Source: DATEOR01 sp046733475 (GTDB lineage Bacteria > Actinomycetota > Thermoleophilia > Gaiellales > Gaiellaceae). Taken from it: DNA of 6,787 nt. Numbering within the stretch: the first letter of the stretch is position 1; every line of letters starts with the position of its first letter. A program made the position numbers and the translations under genes. Location of the stretch: the NCBI GenBank assembly GCA_046733475.1, contig JBKPPF010000029.1:1-6787 (forward strand), read 5' to 3'. The notes beneath the pieces are model-generated. The model was not told the DNA's origin and searched no databases. It worked only from the letters and a program-made list of their open reading frames with translations. This document shows positions 1-6,094 of this stretch, one piece after another.

Positions 1-1
1 G

Positions 2-247
2 CTTTTCATGGACGTACACAACATGGACGGGGGCGTTTCCTGCGACGCCGTCCGCGACGCTCACGCCAAGGACGTCGCCATTCAGGGCGACCACGACGTC
101 AACTACAAGAGCTACTGGGTGAGCGAGGCCGAGGGCAAGATCTTCTGCCTTGTCGAGGCGCCCGACGCCGAGACGGCGACCCGCGTCCACCGCGAGGCTC
201 ACGGCCTCGAGGCGGACGAGATCTACGAGGTCATCGAGGGCTCGTAG
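2..247 (+). CDS. DUF4242 small protein (SCO4226-like, possible nickel-binding), 5' end outside window
   Basis: Small ferredoxin-like-fold protein of the DUF4242 family; the Streptomyces member SCO4226 is a nickel-binding protein. The visible part is about 81 residues. Family hallmarks are the HAKD motif followed by a conserved Gln in the first third, YWVSEAEGKIFCLVEAPDAE in the middle, and VHREAHGLEADEIYEV near the C-terminus. The Cys in FCLVEAP and the His residues of VHREAHG are candidate metal ligands by inference. An ATG exists at position 8, but the two codons before it read Leu-Phe, and family members usually begin with a few residues ending in LFMDVH. I therefore think the true start lies just left of the window and the gene is cut by its edge. 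It ends in TAG at 245-247, about 12 bases before the likely DUF72 coding start, so the two are probably co-transcribed. Metal binding is not shown by the sequence alone. Confidence 0.85.
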   Translation, partial: LFMDVHNMDGGVSCDAVRDAHAKDVAIQGDHDVNYKSYWVSEAEGKIFCLVEAPDAETATRVHREAHGLEADEIYEVIEGS

Positions 248-258
248 CGGCCGCCCGC

Positions 259-927
259 CTGTACGCCGGCTCCTCCGGCTTCTCGTACGCGACCTGGAAA
301 GGCGACTTCTATCCGGCGGACGCGAAGCCGGCGGACTTCCTGCGCGTCTACGCGACCAGGCTCAACACAGTCGAGCTCAATTCGACTTTCCGCCGGCTTC
401 CCGCTGAGGACCAGTTCGAGCGCTGGGCCGATCAGACCGCTCCCGGCTTCAAGTTCGGGGTCACCCTCGCCCGCCGGGTGACGTCCTTCGGCCGCGTCGA
501 GGGAGTGGACGCGGCGGCGCAGTCGATCTCGAAGCTCGGCGACCGGCTCGGGCCGGTCCGGATCAAGGTGCTCCAGGCGCGGGACGACGGATTCCTCCGC
601 CTGCTGCTCGACTCCCTCGAGCCCACGATGCGCTGGGCGCTCGACTTCCGGCACGAGTCGTGGCTCGAAGACGAGATCCAGGCGCGACTCGACGAGCGCG
701 GGGTCGCACGGGTCGATGCGGCGGAGGGCGGCGCCGACTTCCGCTACTTGCGGCTTCGCAACCCTCCGTACAGCGACGACGACCTCGCCGCCGAGGCCGC
801 GCGGATCGATCCCATGATCGCGGCCGGGCTCGACGTCTTCGCGTACTTCCAGCACGAGGACGAGCCGACCGCTCCACTCTACGCCGAGCGCCTGCTCGAG
901 CTCGTCAGCGGTCCTTCCGCCGGATGA
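259..927 (+). CDS. DUF72 / YecE-family protein (COG1801), start codon unclear
   Basis: TIM-barrel-type protein of the DUF72 (YecE) family, whose biochemical role is unknown. Family motifs appear in order: YAGSSGFSYATWKGDFYP at the N-terminus, TVELNSTFRRLP at about residues 37-48, ALDFRHESW in the middle, DFRYLRLRNPPYSDDDLA, and the C-terminal DVFAYFQHEDEPTAPLYAERL, where this protein has His in place of the commoner Asn. At about 222 residues it is slightly shorter than many family members; the segment between GVARVDAAEGG and ADFRYLR looks compact. The frame has no ATG, GTG or TTG between the window's left edge and GTG 478, which lies deep inside the conserved domain and would remove its N-terminal third. 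I placed the start at CTG 259, giving (M)YAGSSGF, because homologs start one to three residues before this motif. Reinitiation after the upstream TAG is the likeliest mechanism, by inference. Its 3' end overlaps the convergent DUF3052 gene. Confidence 0.8.
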   Translation: MYAGSSGFSYATWKGDFYPADAKPADFLRVYATRLNTVELNSTFRRLPAEDQFERWADQTAPGFKFGVTLARRVTSFGRVEGVDAAAQSISKLGDRLGPVRIKVLQARDDGFLRLLLDSLEPTMRWALDFRHESWLEDEIQARLDERGVARVDAAEGGADFRYLRLRNPPYSDDDLAAEAARIDPMIAAGLDVFAYFQHEDEPTAPLYAERLLELVSGPSAG

Positions 928-1291
928 CGAATCGGAGCGCCTGCCATGTGTGGTCGATGGCGCAGCTCTTGTTGTCGACGAGACCGGCGTCGAGCCCGGT
1001 CTTCTGTACCGACTCGAACGTGAGGTCAGTCGAAACGCCGGATGCCTTCTTCGGCCAGGCGACCCAGAGTCCGCCCGCCGGCGCGAGCCGTCGCGCGAGC
1101 GGCGTAAAGGCCCGCGTCAGCTCACCCTGCCGCGCCGCGAAGAGAACCGCGACGTCGAATTCGCCGCGGAGCCTCGGTTTCACCCCGAGATCCTCCGCGA
1201 ACCCGGGCGGCGCCTTCTGGAGAGCGACGCGCGACTCTTCCTTGATGCCGAGCTTCTTGGGAAGCGGTGTCGACGAGTAGTCCTTGTGCAC
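905..1291 (-). CDS. DUF3052 family protein
   Basis: Conserved actinobacterial protein of 128 residues with no known biochemical function. It matches the family over its whole length: YSSTPLPKKLGI at residues 5-16, a short RVALQKAPPGF segment at 21-31, LRGEFDVAVLFAA at 41-53, the very characteristic GGLWVAWPKKASGVSTDL at 73-90, and GLVDNKSCAIDHTWQALRFV at 103-122. The order of predicted strands and helices resembles a methyltransferase-like fold without a recognisable SAM-binding loop, so no activity should be assumed. There is no signal peptide or membrane segment. The start is a GTG giving MHKDYSSTPL; homologs begin with similarly short leaders. No Shine-Dalgarno sequence precedes it, but TAGATT sits exactly at -12 to -7, which suggests a leaderless mRNA. 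The last 23 bases overlap the end of the convergent DUF72 gene. Confidence 0.9.
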   Translation of the reverse strand: MHKDYSSTPLPKKLGIKEESRVALQKAPPGFAEDLGVKPRLRGEFDVAVLFAARQGELTRAFTPLARRLAPAGGLWVAWPKKASGVSTDLTFESVQKTGLDAGLVDNKSCAIDHTWQALRFVIRRKDR

Positions 1292-1297
1292 GCTGCG

Positions 1298-1303
1298 AAT
1301 CTA
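1298..1303 (-). promoter_or_regulatory. Putative -10 box (TAGATT) for a leaderless DUF3052 transcript
   Basis: On the - strand TAGATT lies six bases upstream of the GTG start of the DUF3052 gene, so it occupies -12 to -7 if transcription begins at the start codon. This is the TAnnnT geometry described for leaderless genes in mycobacteria and relatives. No clear -35 hexamer and no Shine-Dalgarno sequence are visible. The box is one of the few AT-rich spots in a GC-rich stretch. This assignment rests on position and consensus only. Confidence 0.45.
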
Positions 1304-1346
1304 GCGACCGAGGGAAGGAAGTCGTCCGCCCACGCGTCTTGTGGAC

Positions 1347-1529
1347 ATGTATTACAGCCCACACAGCCATCTCGCGATCGCACGCGCCCGGCATGACGAC
1401 ATGCTCCGGGACGCGGAGCGCGCCAGTCTCGCCCATTCGTTCGGCGAGGACAAGCCCGGCATGCTCTCGCGCCTCTGGACGCACCTCGGCCGAAAGCGCG
1501 AGGCCGATCCGCGGCCCGTAACCGCCTAG
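1347..1529 (+). CDS. Small hypothetical protein (60 aa)
   Basis: Short ORF of 60 codons beginning MYYSPHSHLAIARARH; a GTG two codons earlier (1341) is an alternative start. I do not recognise a named family. Residues 9-31 (LAIARARHDD... to HS) could form a charged amphipathic helix with regular Ala/Arg/Asp spacing. A Gly-Pro break (GEDKPG, 33-38) follows, then a short basic segment with RLW and GRKR at 42-51. There are five His residues and no membrane segment. Support for coding: most third codon positions are G or C, as in the neighbouring genes; it fills the only gap between DUF3052 and ilvA exactly; and its TAG stop interlocks with the TAG stop of the convergent ilvA in one CTAG palindrome. 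Weak points: no good ribosome site close to the start (the AGGGAAGGAA run at 1311-1320 is about 20-26 bases away), and several unrelated ORFs also cross this region in other frames. Confidence 0.55.
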   Translation: MYYSPHSHLAIARARHDDMLRDAERASLAHSFGEDKPGMLSRLWTHLGRKREADPRPVTA

Positions 1530-2719
1530 CGCACCCGCTCGGCCTCGTAGCCCCACTCGGCGAGGAAGCCGAGGAGCTCGTCGCAATGCTCCTCGTCTCG
1601 CGTCGAGAGCGTGAGCTCGACGGCGGTCCCCGTGACCGGCAGATCCATTCCCTCGCGATGGTGGTCGACGGAGACGACGTTGACGCGCCGCTCGGCGATC
1701 CGGGCCAGGAGAGCGGCGAGCGCGCCCGGACGGTCCGAGATCCTCGTTCGCAGGACGAGAAAACGGCTGGCACGGGTCAGCCCGTGCCGCGCTACCTCGA
1801 CGAGGAGCGAGGCGTCGATGTTCCCGCCCGAGAGAAGCGCGCAAACGGGGCCCTCGCCTTCGATCTTGCCGGTCAGAAGGGCGGCCACCGAAGCCGCGCC
1901 CGCCCCCTCGACGACCAGCTTCACACGCTCGAGGAGAAGCACGATCGCATCGGCGATCTCGGCGTCGGTGACGGTCACGATGGCGTCAAGGCGGTCGGCG
2001 AGGATGCGCTTCGTCAGCTCCCCCGGCTGTTTCACCGCGATCCCGTCCGCGATCGTGATCCCGCTCGGCTCGAAGCCGGCGAACGGGGCGCAGTTCGCGG
2101 CCTGCACGCCGACGAGGTGGATCTCGGGCCGCAGCTCGCGCAGGGCGAGCGCGATCCCGGACGCGAGGCCCCCGCCGCCGATCGGCACGACTAGGGTCTC
2201 AACGTCACCGAGCTGATCTGCGAGCTCCAGGCCGAGGGTTCCCTGGCCGGCCACGACCGCCTCGTCCTCGAAGGCATGGACGAAGGTTGCGCCGGCCGCC
2301 GCTCGTTCGTGAGCAGCCCCCTGCGCCTCGTCGAAGCCTTCCCCGGAGAGAAGGACCTCGGCGCCGTAGCTCCGCGTCGCGTCGACCTTGGCCATCGGCG
2401 CGTCGAGCGGCATGAACACGGTCGCCGCGACGCCGGCCTCGCGCGCGGCGAGCGCCACCGCCTGACCGTGGTTTCCGGCGCTCGCGGTCACGACCCCCGC
2501 GGCACGCTCTTCGTCCGTCATCGTCGCGAGCTTGTTGACCGCGCCGCGGATCTTGAACGAGCCCGTCCGCTGCAGGTTCTCCGCCTTGAGAAAGACCCGG
2601 CGGCCGCTGCGGCGGCCGAGCGTCTCGGAGGAGTACACAGGCGTCTCGCGCGCGAGGTCGTGCACGCGCTCGCGAGCGGCCTGGATCTCAGCGAGTGTCG
2701 GGCCTGTCGTCGTCTTCAT
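1526..2719 (-). CDS. ilvA: Threonine ammonia-lyase (threonine dehydratase), ACT-domain type
   Basis: PLP enzyme that deaminates L-threonine (and usually serine) to 2-oxobutyrate plus ammonia in the cytoplasm. It has 397 residues. The fold-type II catalytic domain spans about 10-315: the PLP lysine is K56 in SFKIRGA; the substrate loop is SAGNHGQAVA (80-89); the phosphate-binding glycine loop is GGGGLASG (181-188); and SGGN (297-300) supplies the serine that contacts the pyridine nitrogen. A single ACT domain follows (about 322-397, beginning FLVLRTRISDRPGALAALLA). This single-ACT layout and length fit the shorter, catabolic/TdcB-like class rather than long biosynthetic IlvA proteins with two regulatory repeats. 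The ACT domain implies amino-acid regulation, but the ligand cannot be read from sequence. The ATG start lies inside the end of meaB (32-bp overlap), with AAGG a few bases upstream. It is probably the last gene of the - strand unit; no terminator is visible after it. Confidence 0.93.
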   Translation of the reverse strand: MKTTTGPTLAEIQAARERVHDLARETPVYSSETLGRRSGRRVFLKAENLQRTGSFKIRGAVNKLATMTDEERAAGVVTASAGNHGQAVALAAREAGVAATVFMPLDAPMAKVDATRSYGAEVLLSGEGFDEAQGAAHERAAAGATFVHAFEDEAVVAGQGTLGLELADQLGDVETLVVPIGGGGLASGIALALRELRPEIHLVGVQAANCAPFAGFEPSGITIADGIAVKQPGELTKRILADRLDAIVTVTDAEIADAIVLLLERVKLVVEGAGAASVAALLTGKIEGEGPVCALLSGGNIDASLLVEVARHGLTRASRFLVLRTRISDRPGALAALLARIAERRVNVVSVDHHREGMDLPVTGTAVELTLSTRDEEHCDELLGFLAEWGYEAERVR

Positions 2720-3677
2720 GAACCTTGAACACCTTCTCCATGATCTCGCGTACCGCCGTCAAGGGATCGAGCTCCCGTCGCTGGACCGCCTCGAGCAGGC
2801 GCCGTAGCTCGGGATCATCACCGACCGCACCCTCGAGGTGCGCCTTGGCCCGCGCGCTGGCGACCGCGAAGACCTCGCCTGCGAGGTTTCTGGCGCGCCG
2901 CTCCGCGAGCAGACCTGCGGACTCGAGGTGGCGGCGATGCCCGGAGATCTCGTTCCACAGTTCGTCGATGCCCTCGCTGCGAACGGCTTCGGTGAGGACG
3001 ATCGGCGGCTGCCACTCGCGCCCGGTGTCGAGAGCCAGGATCGATCGGACCTCGTTCACCATCGTCTTCGCGGCCGGATGGTCGCGCTTGTTGACCGCGA
3101 TCACGTCCGGGATCTCCATGATCCCTGCCTTGAGCGCCTGAATCGAGTCCCCCGAGCCCGGCATCAGCACGAGCAAGACCGTGTCGGCGATGGAGATGAT
3201 CTCGACCTCGCTCTGGCCGGCCCCGACGGTCTCGAGGAAGACGAGATCCTTGCCCGCAGCGTCGAGGACGAGCGCCGCCTGCAGGGTCGCCTCGGCGAGC
3301 CCGCCCAGGTGACCGCGCGTCCCCATGGAGCGGATGAAGACCTCCGGGTCGAGGAAGTGGTCTGCGAGCCTGATGCGGTCGCCGAGGAGCGCGCCCTTGG
3401 TGAACGGGCTCGAGGGATCCACGGAGATGACACCGACCGACGCGTCCTCCGCACGGACGTGGCGGACGAGCGCGCTGATCAGGCTCGACTTCCCGACTCC
3501 GGGCGGCCCGGTGACGCCGATCCCGTACGAATTACCAGTGCTGGGATAGAGCTCCCGGATCAGCTCGTAGGCGAGCGGGTCGGAGCCCTCGACCAGCGTG
3601 ATGGCGCGGGCGAGAGCGCGGCGCTCGCCGGCACGGACGCCCTCGACGAGCGCTCCGAGAGTCCAGCCGCGGCTCAA
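2688..3677 (-). CDS. meaB: MeaB/ArgK-family GTPase, methylmalonyl-CoA mutase chaperone
   Basis: G3E-class P-loop GTPase of 329 residues that, in characterised relatives (MeaB, human MMAA), loads and protects the adenosylcobalamin-dependent methylmalonyl-CoA mutase. Visible motifs: Walker A GPPGVGKSS (57-65); switch region VDPSSPFTKGALLGDR (86-101); SMGTRGHLGGLAEAT (117-131), the MeaB/ArgK signature; ETVGAGQSE (149-157), the Walker B/switch area; and base-recognition NKRD (196-199, the NKxD motif). A helical C-terminal dimerisation region follows, rich in Arg and Glu. The start is TTG, which overlaps the stop of the upstream MFS gene as TTGA, so translation is probably coupled to it. Its 3' end overlaps ilvA by 32 bp. 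The old name ArgK (arginine kinase) is a historical misnomer for this family. No mutase gene is present in the window, so the partner must be encoded elsewhere. Confidence 0.93.
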   Translation of the reverse strand: MSRGWTLGALVEGVRAGERRALARAITLVEGSDPLAYELIRELYPSTGNSYGIGVTGPPGVGKSSLISALVRHVRAEDASVGVISVDPSSPFTKGALLGDRIRLADHFLDPEVFIRSMGTRGHLGGLAEATLQAALVLDAAGKDLVFLETVGAGQSEVEIISIADTVLLVLMPGSGDSIQALKAGIMEIPDVIAVNKRDHPAAKTMVNEVRSILALDTGREWQPPIVLTEAVRSEGIDELWNEISGHRRHLESAGLLAERRARNLAGEVFAVASARAKAHLEGAVGDDPELRRLLEAVQRRELDPLTAVREIMEKVFKVHEDDDRPDTR

Positions 3678-4936
3678 TCCCGGGCGGGCTCCGGCCCGGT
3701 CGCGTGCCGCACGGGGACGCGACGCACCTCGGAGTCGACCCTACGGGCGAGCACGAAACCGACGACTGCTGCGATCGCGAGCAGCCCGGCGGCGACGGCC
3801 CAGACCGTCCGTGCCCCCGCCTGGTTCGTGAGCGGGCCGGCGACGATCATGCCCAGACCGAGAAACGCATAGCCGAGGCTCATGACCACCGCGAACGCCC
3901 TCCCGCGGAGGCGGTCGGGCGCCCCGCGCTGGACGAGCACTGCGTTCGTGACGACCGCAACGCCATTGCCTGCGCCGGCCGCCACGACGACGATCGCGGC
4001 CACCCAGACATTCGGGGCCACGGCAGCCGCGCCGAAGCCGAGTGCCATGAGACCGATGGAGATGCCGTACGGCAGGGCCATCCCGCGCTGCTCGATCCAG
4101 CTTCCCCCGAAAAAGCTGCCGAGCATGAGGCCGACGGCGCCGGCGGCCACGAGGAGTCCATAGCCGAAGTCGCCGGCGTCGAAGACATTCTTCGCGAGCA
4201 CGATCTCCGCGACGTTCACGCCCGCGGTCGCAAAGACGGCGATGCTCCAAGCGACGATGATCGTCAGGAGCGACTTCGAGCGGAGGGCGAAGGAAAACCC
4301 ATCGGCAAGGTCGCGCCAGTGGCCGCGGCTTGGCGCGCGCTCGGCCTCCTCGAGGCTCTCCTTGATCCGCACGATCAGAAGCGCGGAGACGAGGAAGCTG
4401 AAGGCGTTTACGACGTAGGCGGCGTCCGGGCTCGTCGCCGCGACCAGCGCTCCGCCGACGAGCGCTCCGATCGCCCATGTGAAGTTGTCGGCCGTCTGAA
4501 GGAGGCCGTTGGCCTGCGGGAGGTCCTCATCCGAGACGAGATTCGGCAGCCCCGCGTACACGGCCGGGCGGAAGAGGCTCGTCGCCATTCCCGCGACGAA
4601 AGCGAGCGCAACGATCTGAGTCGGGCTCGTCGCGAACGGAAGGGCGAAGAACACGCCCGCGCGCGCGAGGTCTGCGATCACGAGGATCCACCGGCGCGAG
4701 GCTATGTCGAGGAGCCGGCCGGCGAGGAAGCCGACGATGACGCTCGGGAGAAACTCGACGACGAGCAGCGCGCTGACCCAGGACGCGTTCTCCGTACGAT
4801 CGAAGACGTCCACGACGAGCGCGACGAACGCGAGCCACGTGCCGATGCTGGACGCGAGCGTTGCAAAGAAGAGAAGGCGGAATCCTCCAGCCTCCCGCAC
4901 GAGCCCGAAACGGGCCCGGCTGCGGCCCCCTGTCAC
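3674..4936 (-). CDS. MFS transporter (MFS_3 / EntS-like exporter), substrate unknown
   Basis: Major facilitator protein of 420 residues with about twelve hydrophobic segments, placing it in the cytoplasmic membrane. The N-terminus is a short basic cytoplasmic tail (about 1-18), and the C-terminus is a polar Arg/Pro-rich tail (from about 398). Family signs: the motif-A-like loop GFLAGRLLDIASRRW (69-83), its second-half counterpart GSFFGGSWIEQRG (273-285), the loop LPNLVSDEDLPQANGLLQTAD (within 130-150), and APDRLRGRAFAV (339-350). The DLPQANGL and RGRAFAV elements are typical of the MFS_3 group, which includes the enterobactin exporter EntS and putative macrolide exporters. Substrate cannot be predicted; no siderophore or resistance genes lie nearby. 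It starts with GTG and has no clear Shine-Dalgarno, but TACGGT lies 7 bases upstream. It lies 39 bp downstream of hisC on the same strand and overlaps meaB by 4 bp. Confidence 0.9.
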   Translation of the reverse strand: MTGGRSRARFGLVREAGGFRLLFFATLASSIGTWLAFVALVVDVFDRTENASWVSALLVVEFLPSVIVGFLAGRLLDIASRRWILVIADLARAGVFFALPFATSPTQIVALAFVAGMATSLFRPAVYAGLPNLVSDEDLPQANGLLQTADNFTWAIGALVGGALVAATSPDAAYVVNAFSFLVSALLIVRIKESLEEAERAPSRGHWRDLADGFSFALRSKSLLTIIVAWSIAVFATAGVNVAEIVLAKNVFDAGDFGYGLLVAAGAVGLMLGSFFGGSWIEQRGMALPYGISIGLMALGFGAAAVAPNVWVAAIVVVAAGAGNGVAVVTNAVLVQRGAPDRLRGRAFAVVMSLGYAFLGLGMIVAGPLTNQAGARTVWAVAAGLLAIAAVVGFVLARRVDSEVRRVPVRHATGPEPARD

Positions 4937-4943
4937 GGTCCGA

Positions 4944-4949
4944 ACCGTA
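4944..4949 (-). promoter_or_regulatory. Possible -10 box (TACGGT) before the MFS gene
   Basis: In the 39-bp gap between hisC and the MFS gene, TACGGT on the - strand fits the actinobacterial TAnnnT consensus and lies 7 bases before the GTG start. That spacing would give a leaderless or nearly leaderless mRNA, and would let the MFS-meaB-ilvA block be transcribed apart from hisC. I see no -35 element. The hexamer is weak (GC in the middle), and such matches arise by chance, so this is tentative. Confidence 0.25.
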
Positions 4950-4975
4950 ACAGCGCCGCGAGAGAGCGGTGAGCC

Positions 4976-6094
4976 TTAGAAGGAGCTATGCGCGCCCTCG
5001 AGCACACGGCCCAGCGCGGCAGCGAAGAACTCGTTTTCCTCGCGTGTCCCCACGGTGACGCGGATCGCATCGTCCGCGCCGAAGGCTCCGAGCGGGCGCA
5101 CGATCGTACCTTCGTGAAGGAGCCTGTCGAAGACCGCGCGCGAATCCTCACCGGTCTCCACGTAGACGAAGTTGGCGACCGGTGGCGAGGCCACGGTGAG
5201 CCCGAGGCCCGTGCAGGCCTCCTCCAGCCGGCTGCGCTCCTCTGCGGTCTCGCGCCGCCTGCGCGCGATCTCCGGCTCGTTTCCGATGCTCGCGCGCGCC
5301 GCGTCCTGGGCGGTCTGGTTGATGTCGAACGCATTTCTCACCTTGGCGACCGCCTCGACGATCTCCGCCGGGCCGACGCCGTAGCCGACGCGAAGCCCGG
5401 CGAGCCCGTAGATCTTGGAGAACGTCCGCAGGACAAGGGCGCGCCGGCCGGTCTTGACCGACTCCTCGATCCCGTCGGGGTAGTCCTCCGAGTCGACGTA
5501 CTCGAAGTACGCCTCGTCGAGGACGGTGAGCACGTGCTCCGGCACACGCTGGAAGTAGGAGTCGATCTCGCTCCGGCCGATCATCGTGCCGGTCGGGTTG
5601 TTCGGGTTGCAGAGGTAGACGATCTTCGTACGCGGGCCGATCTCGCCGAGGATCGCGTCGACGTCGTAGCGGTGATCCTTGAGCGGGACACGCTTCGCGC
5701 CCGCGCCGAGCTTGAGGGCGTCGAGGACGTAGCTCGGGAAAGAGGGCCAGCCGCAGACGATCTCGTCGCCGGGGTCGAGCACGGCGATCGACAGGTACAT
5801 GATCACCGAGTCGGCCCCCGCCGCGATCGTGACGTTCTCCAGGCCGACTCCGTGGCGCTTGGCGAGCGCGGTGCGGAGAAGGTACGCGCCTCCGTCCGGG
5901 TAGCGGTTCAGCCCCGGCGCGCCCCGCTCGATCGCCTCGAGCGCCTCCGGGAACGGCCCGTATTGCCCTTCGTTGGAGGCGAGCTTGACCACGCGCTCGA
6001 GGCCGAGCTCGCGCTGCACCTCTTCCACCGGCTTGCCCGGCTCGTAGGGGACAAGGCCCTGAACGGCGGGTCGAACGAGAGAAGAGTCGGCCAT
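4976..6094 (-). CDS. hisC: Histidinol-phosphate aminotransferase-like PLP enzyme
   Basis: Fold-type I, class I/II aminotransferase of 372 residues, the normal HisC length. HisC transfers an amino group from glutamate to imidazole-acetol phosphate in histidine synthesis. Visible motifs: NRYPDGGAYLLRTALA (63-78), GADSVIMYL (93-101), NPNNPTG (163-169) for PLP binding, LDEAYFEY (192-199) with the PLP-contacting Asp193, TFSKIYGLAGLRVGY (224-238) with Schiff-base Lys227 and Arg235, and the C-terminal substrate-carboxylate region with IRVTVGT (344-350). The N-terminal motif reads LASNEGQYGPFPEA (38-51) where classical HisC has a NENPxGPSP-like sequence. Related enzymes with such changes include aromatic-amino-acid aminotransferases (Pat), and some proteins serve both roles. 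No other his genes are nearby, so a HisC/aromatic ambiguity remains. The ATG start is abutted by AGGGGA, too close for a normal ribosome site. It is divergent from the LON gene and probably the first gene of the - strand unit. Confidence 0.87.
   Translation of the reverse strand: MADSSLVRPAVQGLVPYEPGKPVEEVQRELGLERVVKLASNEGQYGPFPEALEAIERGAPGLNRYPDGGAYLLRTALAKRHGVGLENVTIAAGADSVIMYLSIAVLDPGDEIVCGWPSFPSYVLDALKLGAGAKRVPLKDHRYDVDAILGEIGPRTKIVYLCNPNNPTGTMIGRSEIDSYFQRVPEHVLTVLDEAYFEYVDSEDYPDGIEESVKTGRRALVLRTFSKIYGLAGLRVGYGVGPAEIVEAVAKVRNAFDINQTAQDAARASIGNEPEIARRRRETAEERSRLEEACTGLGLTVASPPVANFVYVETGEDSRAVFDRLLHEGTIVRPLGAFGADDAIRVTVGTREENEFFAAALGRVLEGAHSSF

Noticed and set aside
225..265. Programmed -1 frameshift fusing DUF4242 to DUF72
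   Set aside because: The frames have the right relation and DUF72 lacks a normal start, but no slippery heptamer is present before the TAG, and the two families are not a fusion I know of.
223..855. 210-codon - strand frame opposite DUF72
   Set aside because: The + strand reading carries several DUF72 motifs in order; the antisense reading has none.
1311..1320. AGGGAAGGAA as ribosome binding site for the small ORF
   Set aside because: It is about 20 bases from GTG 1341 and 26 from ATG 1347, too far for a normal Shine-Dalgarno interaction.
1122..1844. 240-codon - strand frame spanning DUF3052, the small ORF and the end of ilvA
   Set aside because: It overlaps two confidently assigned genes in another frame and is Arg/Ala-rich without recognisable domains.
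3704..4972. 422-codon open frame on the + strand opposite the MFS gene
   Set aside because: The product is extremely charged and repetitive (Glu/Asp/Arg/His), typical of the antisense of a membrane protein gene; the - strand reading has clear MFS motifs.
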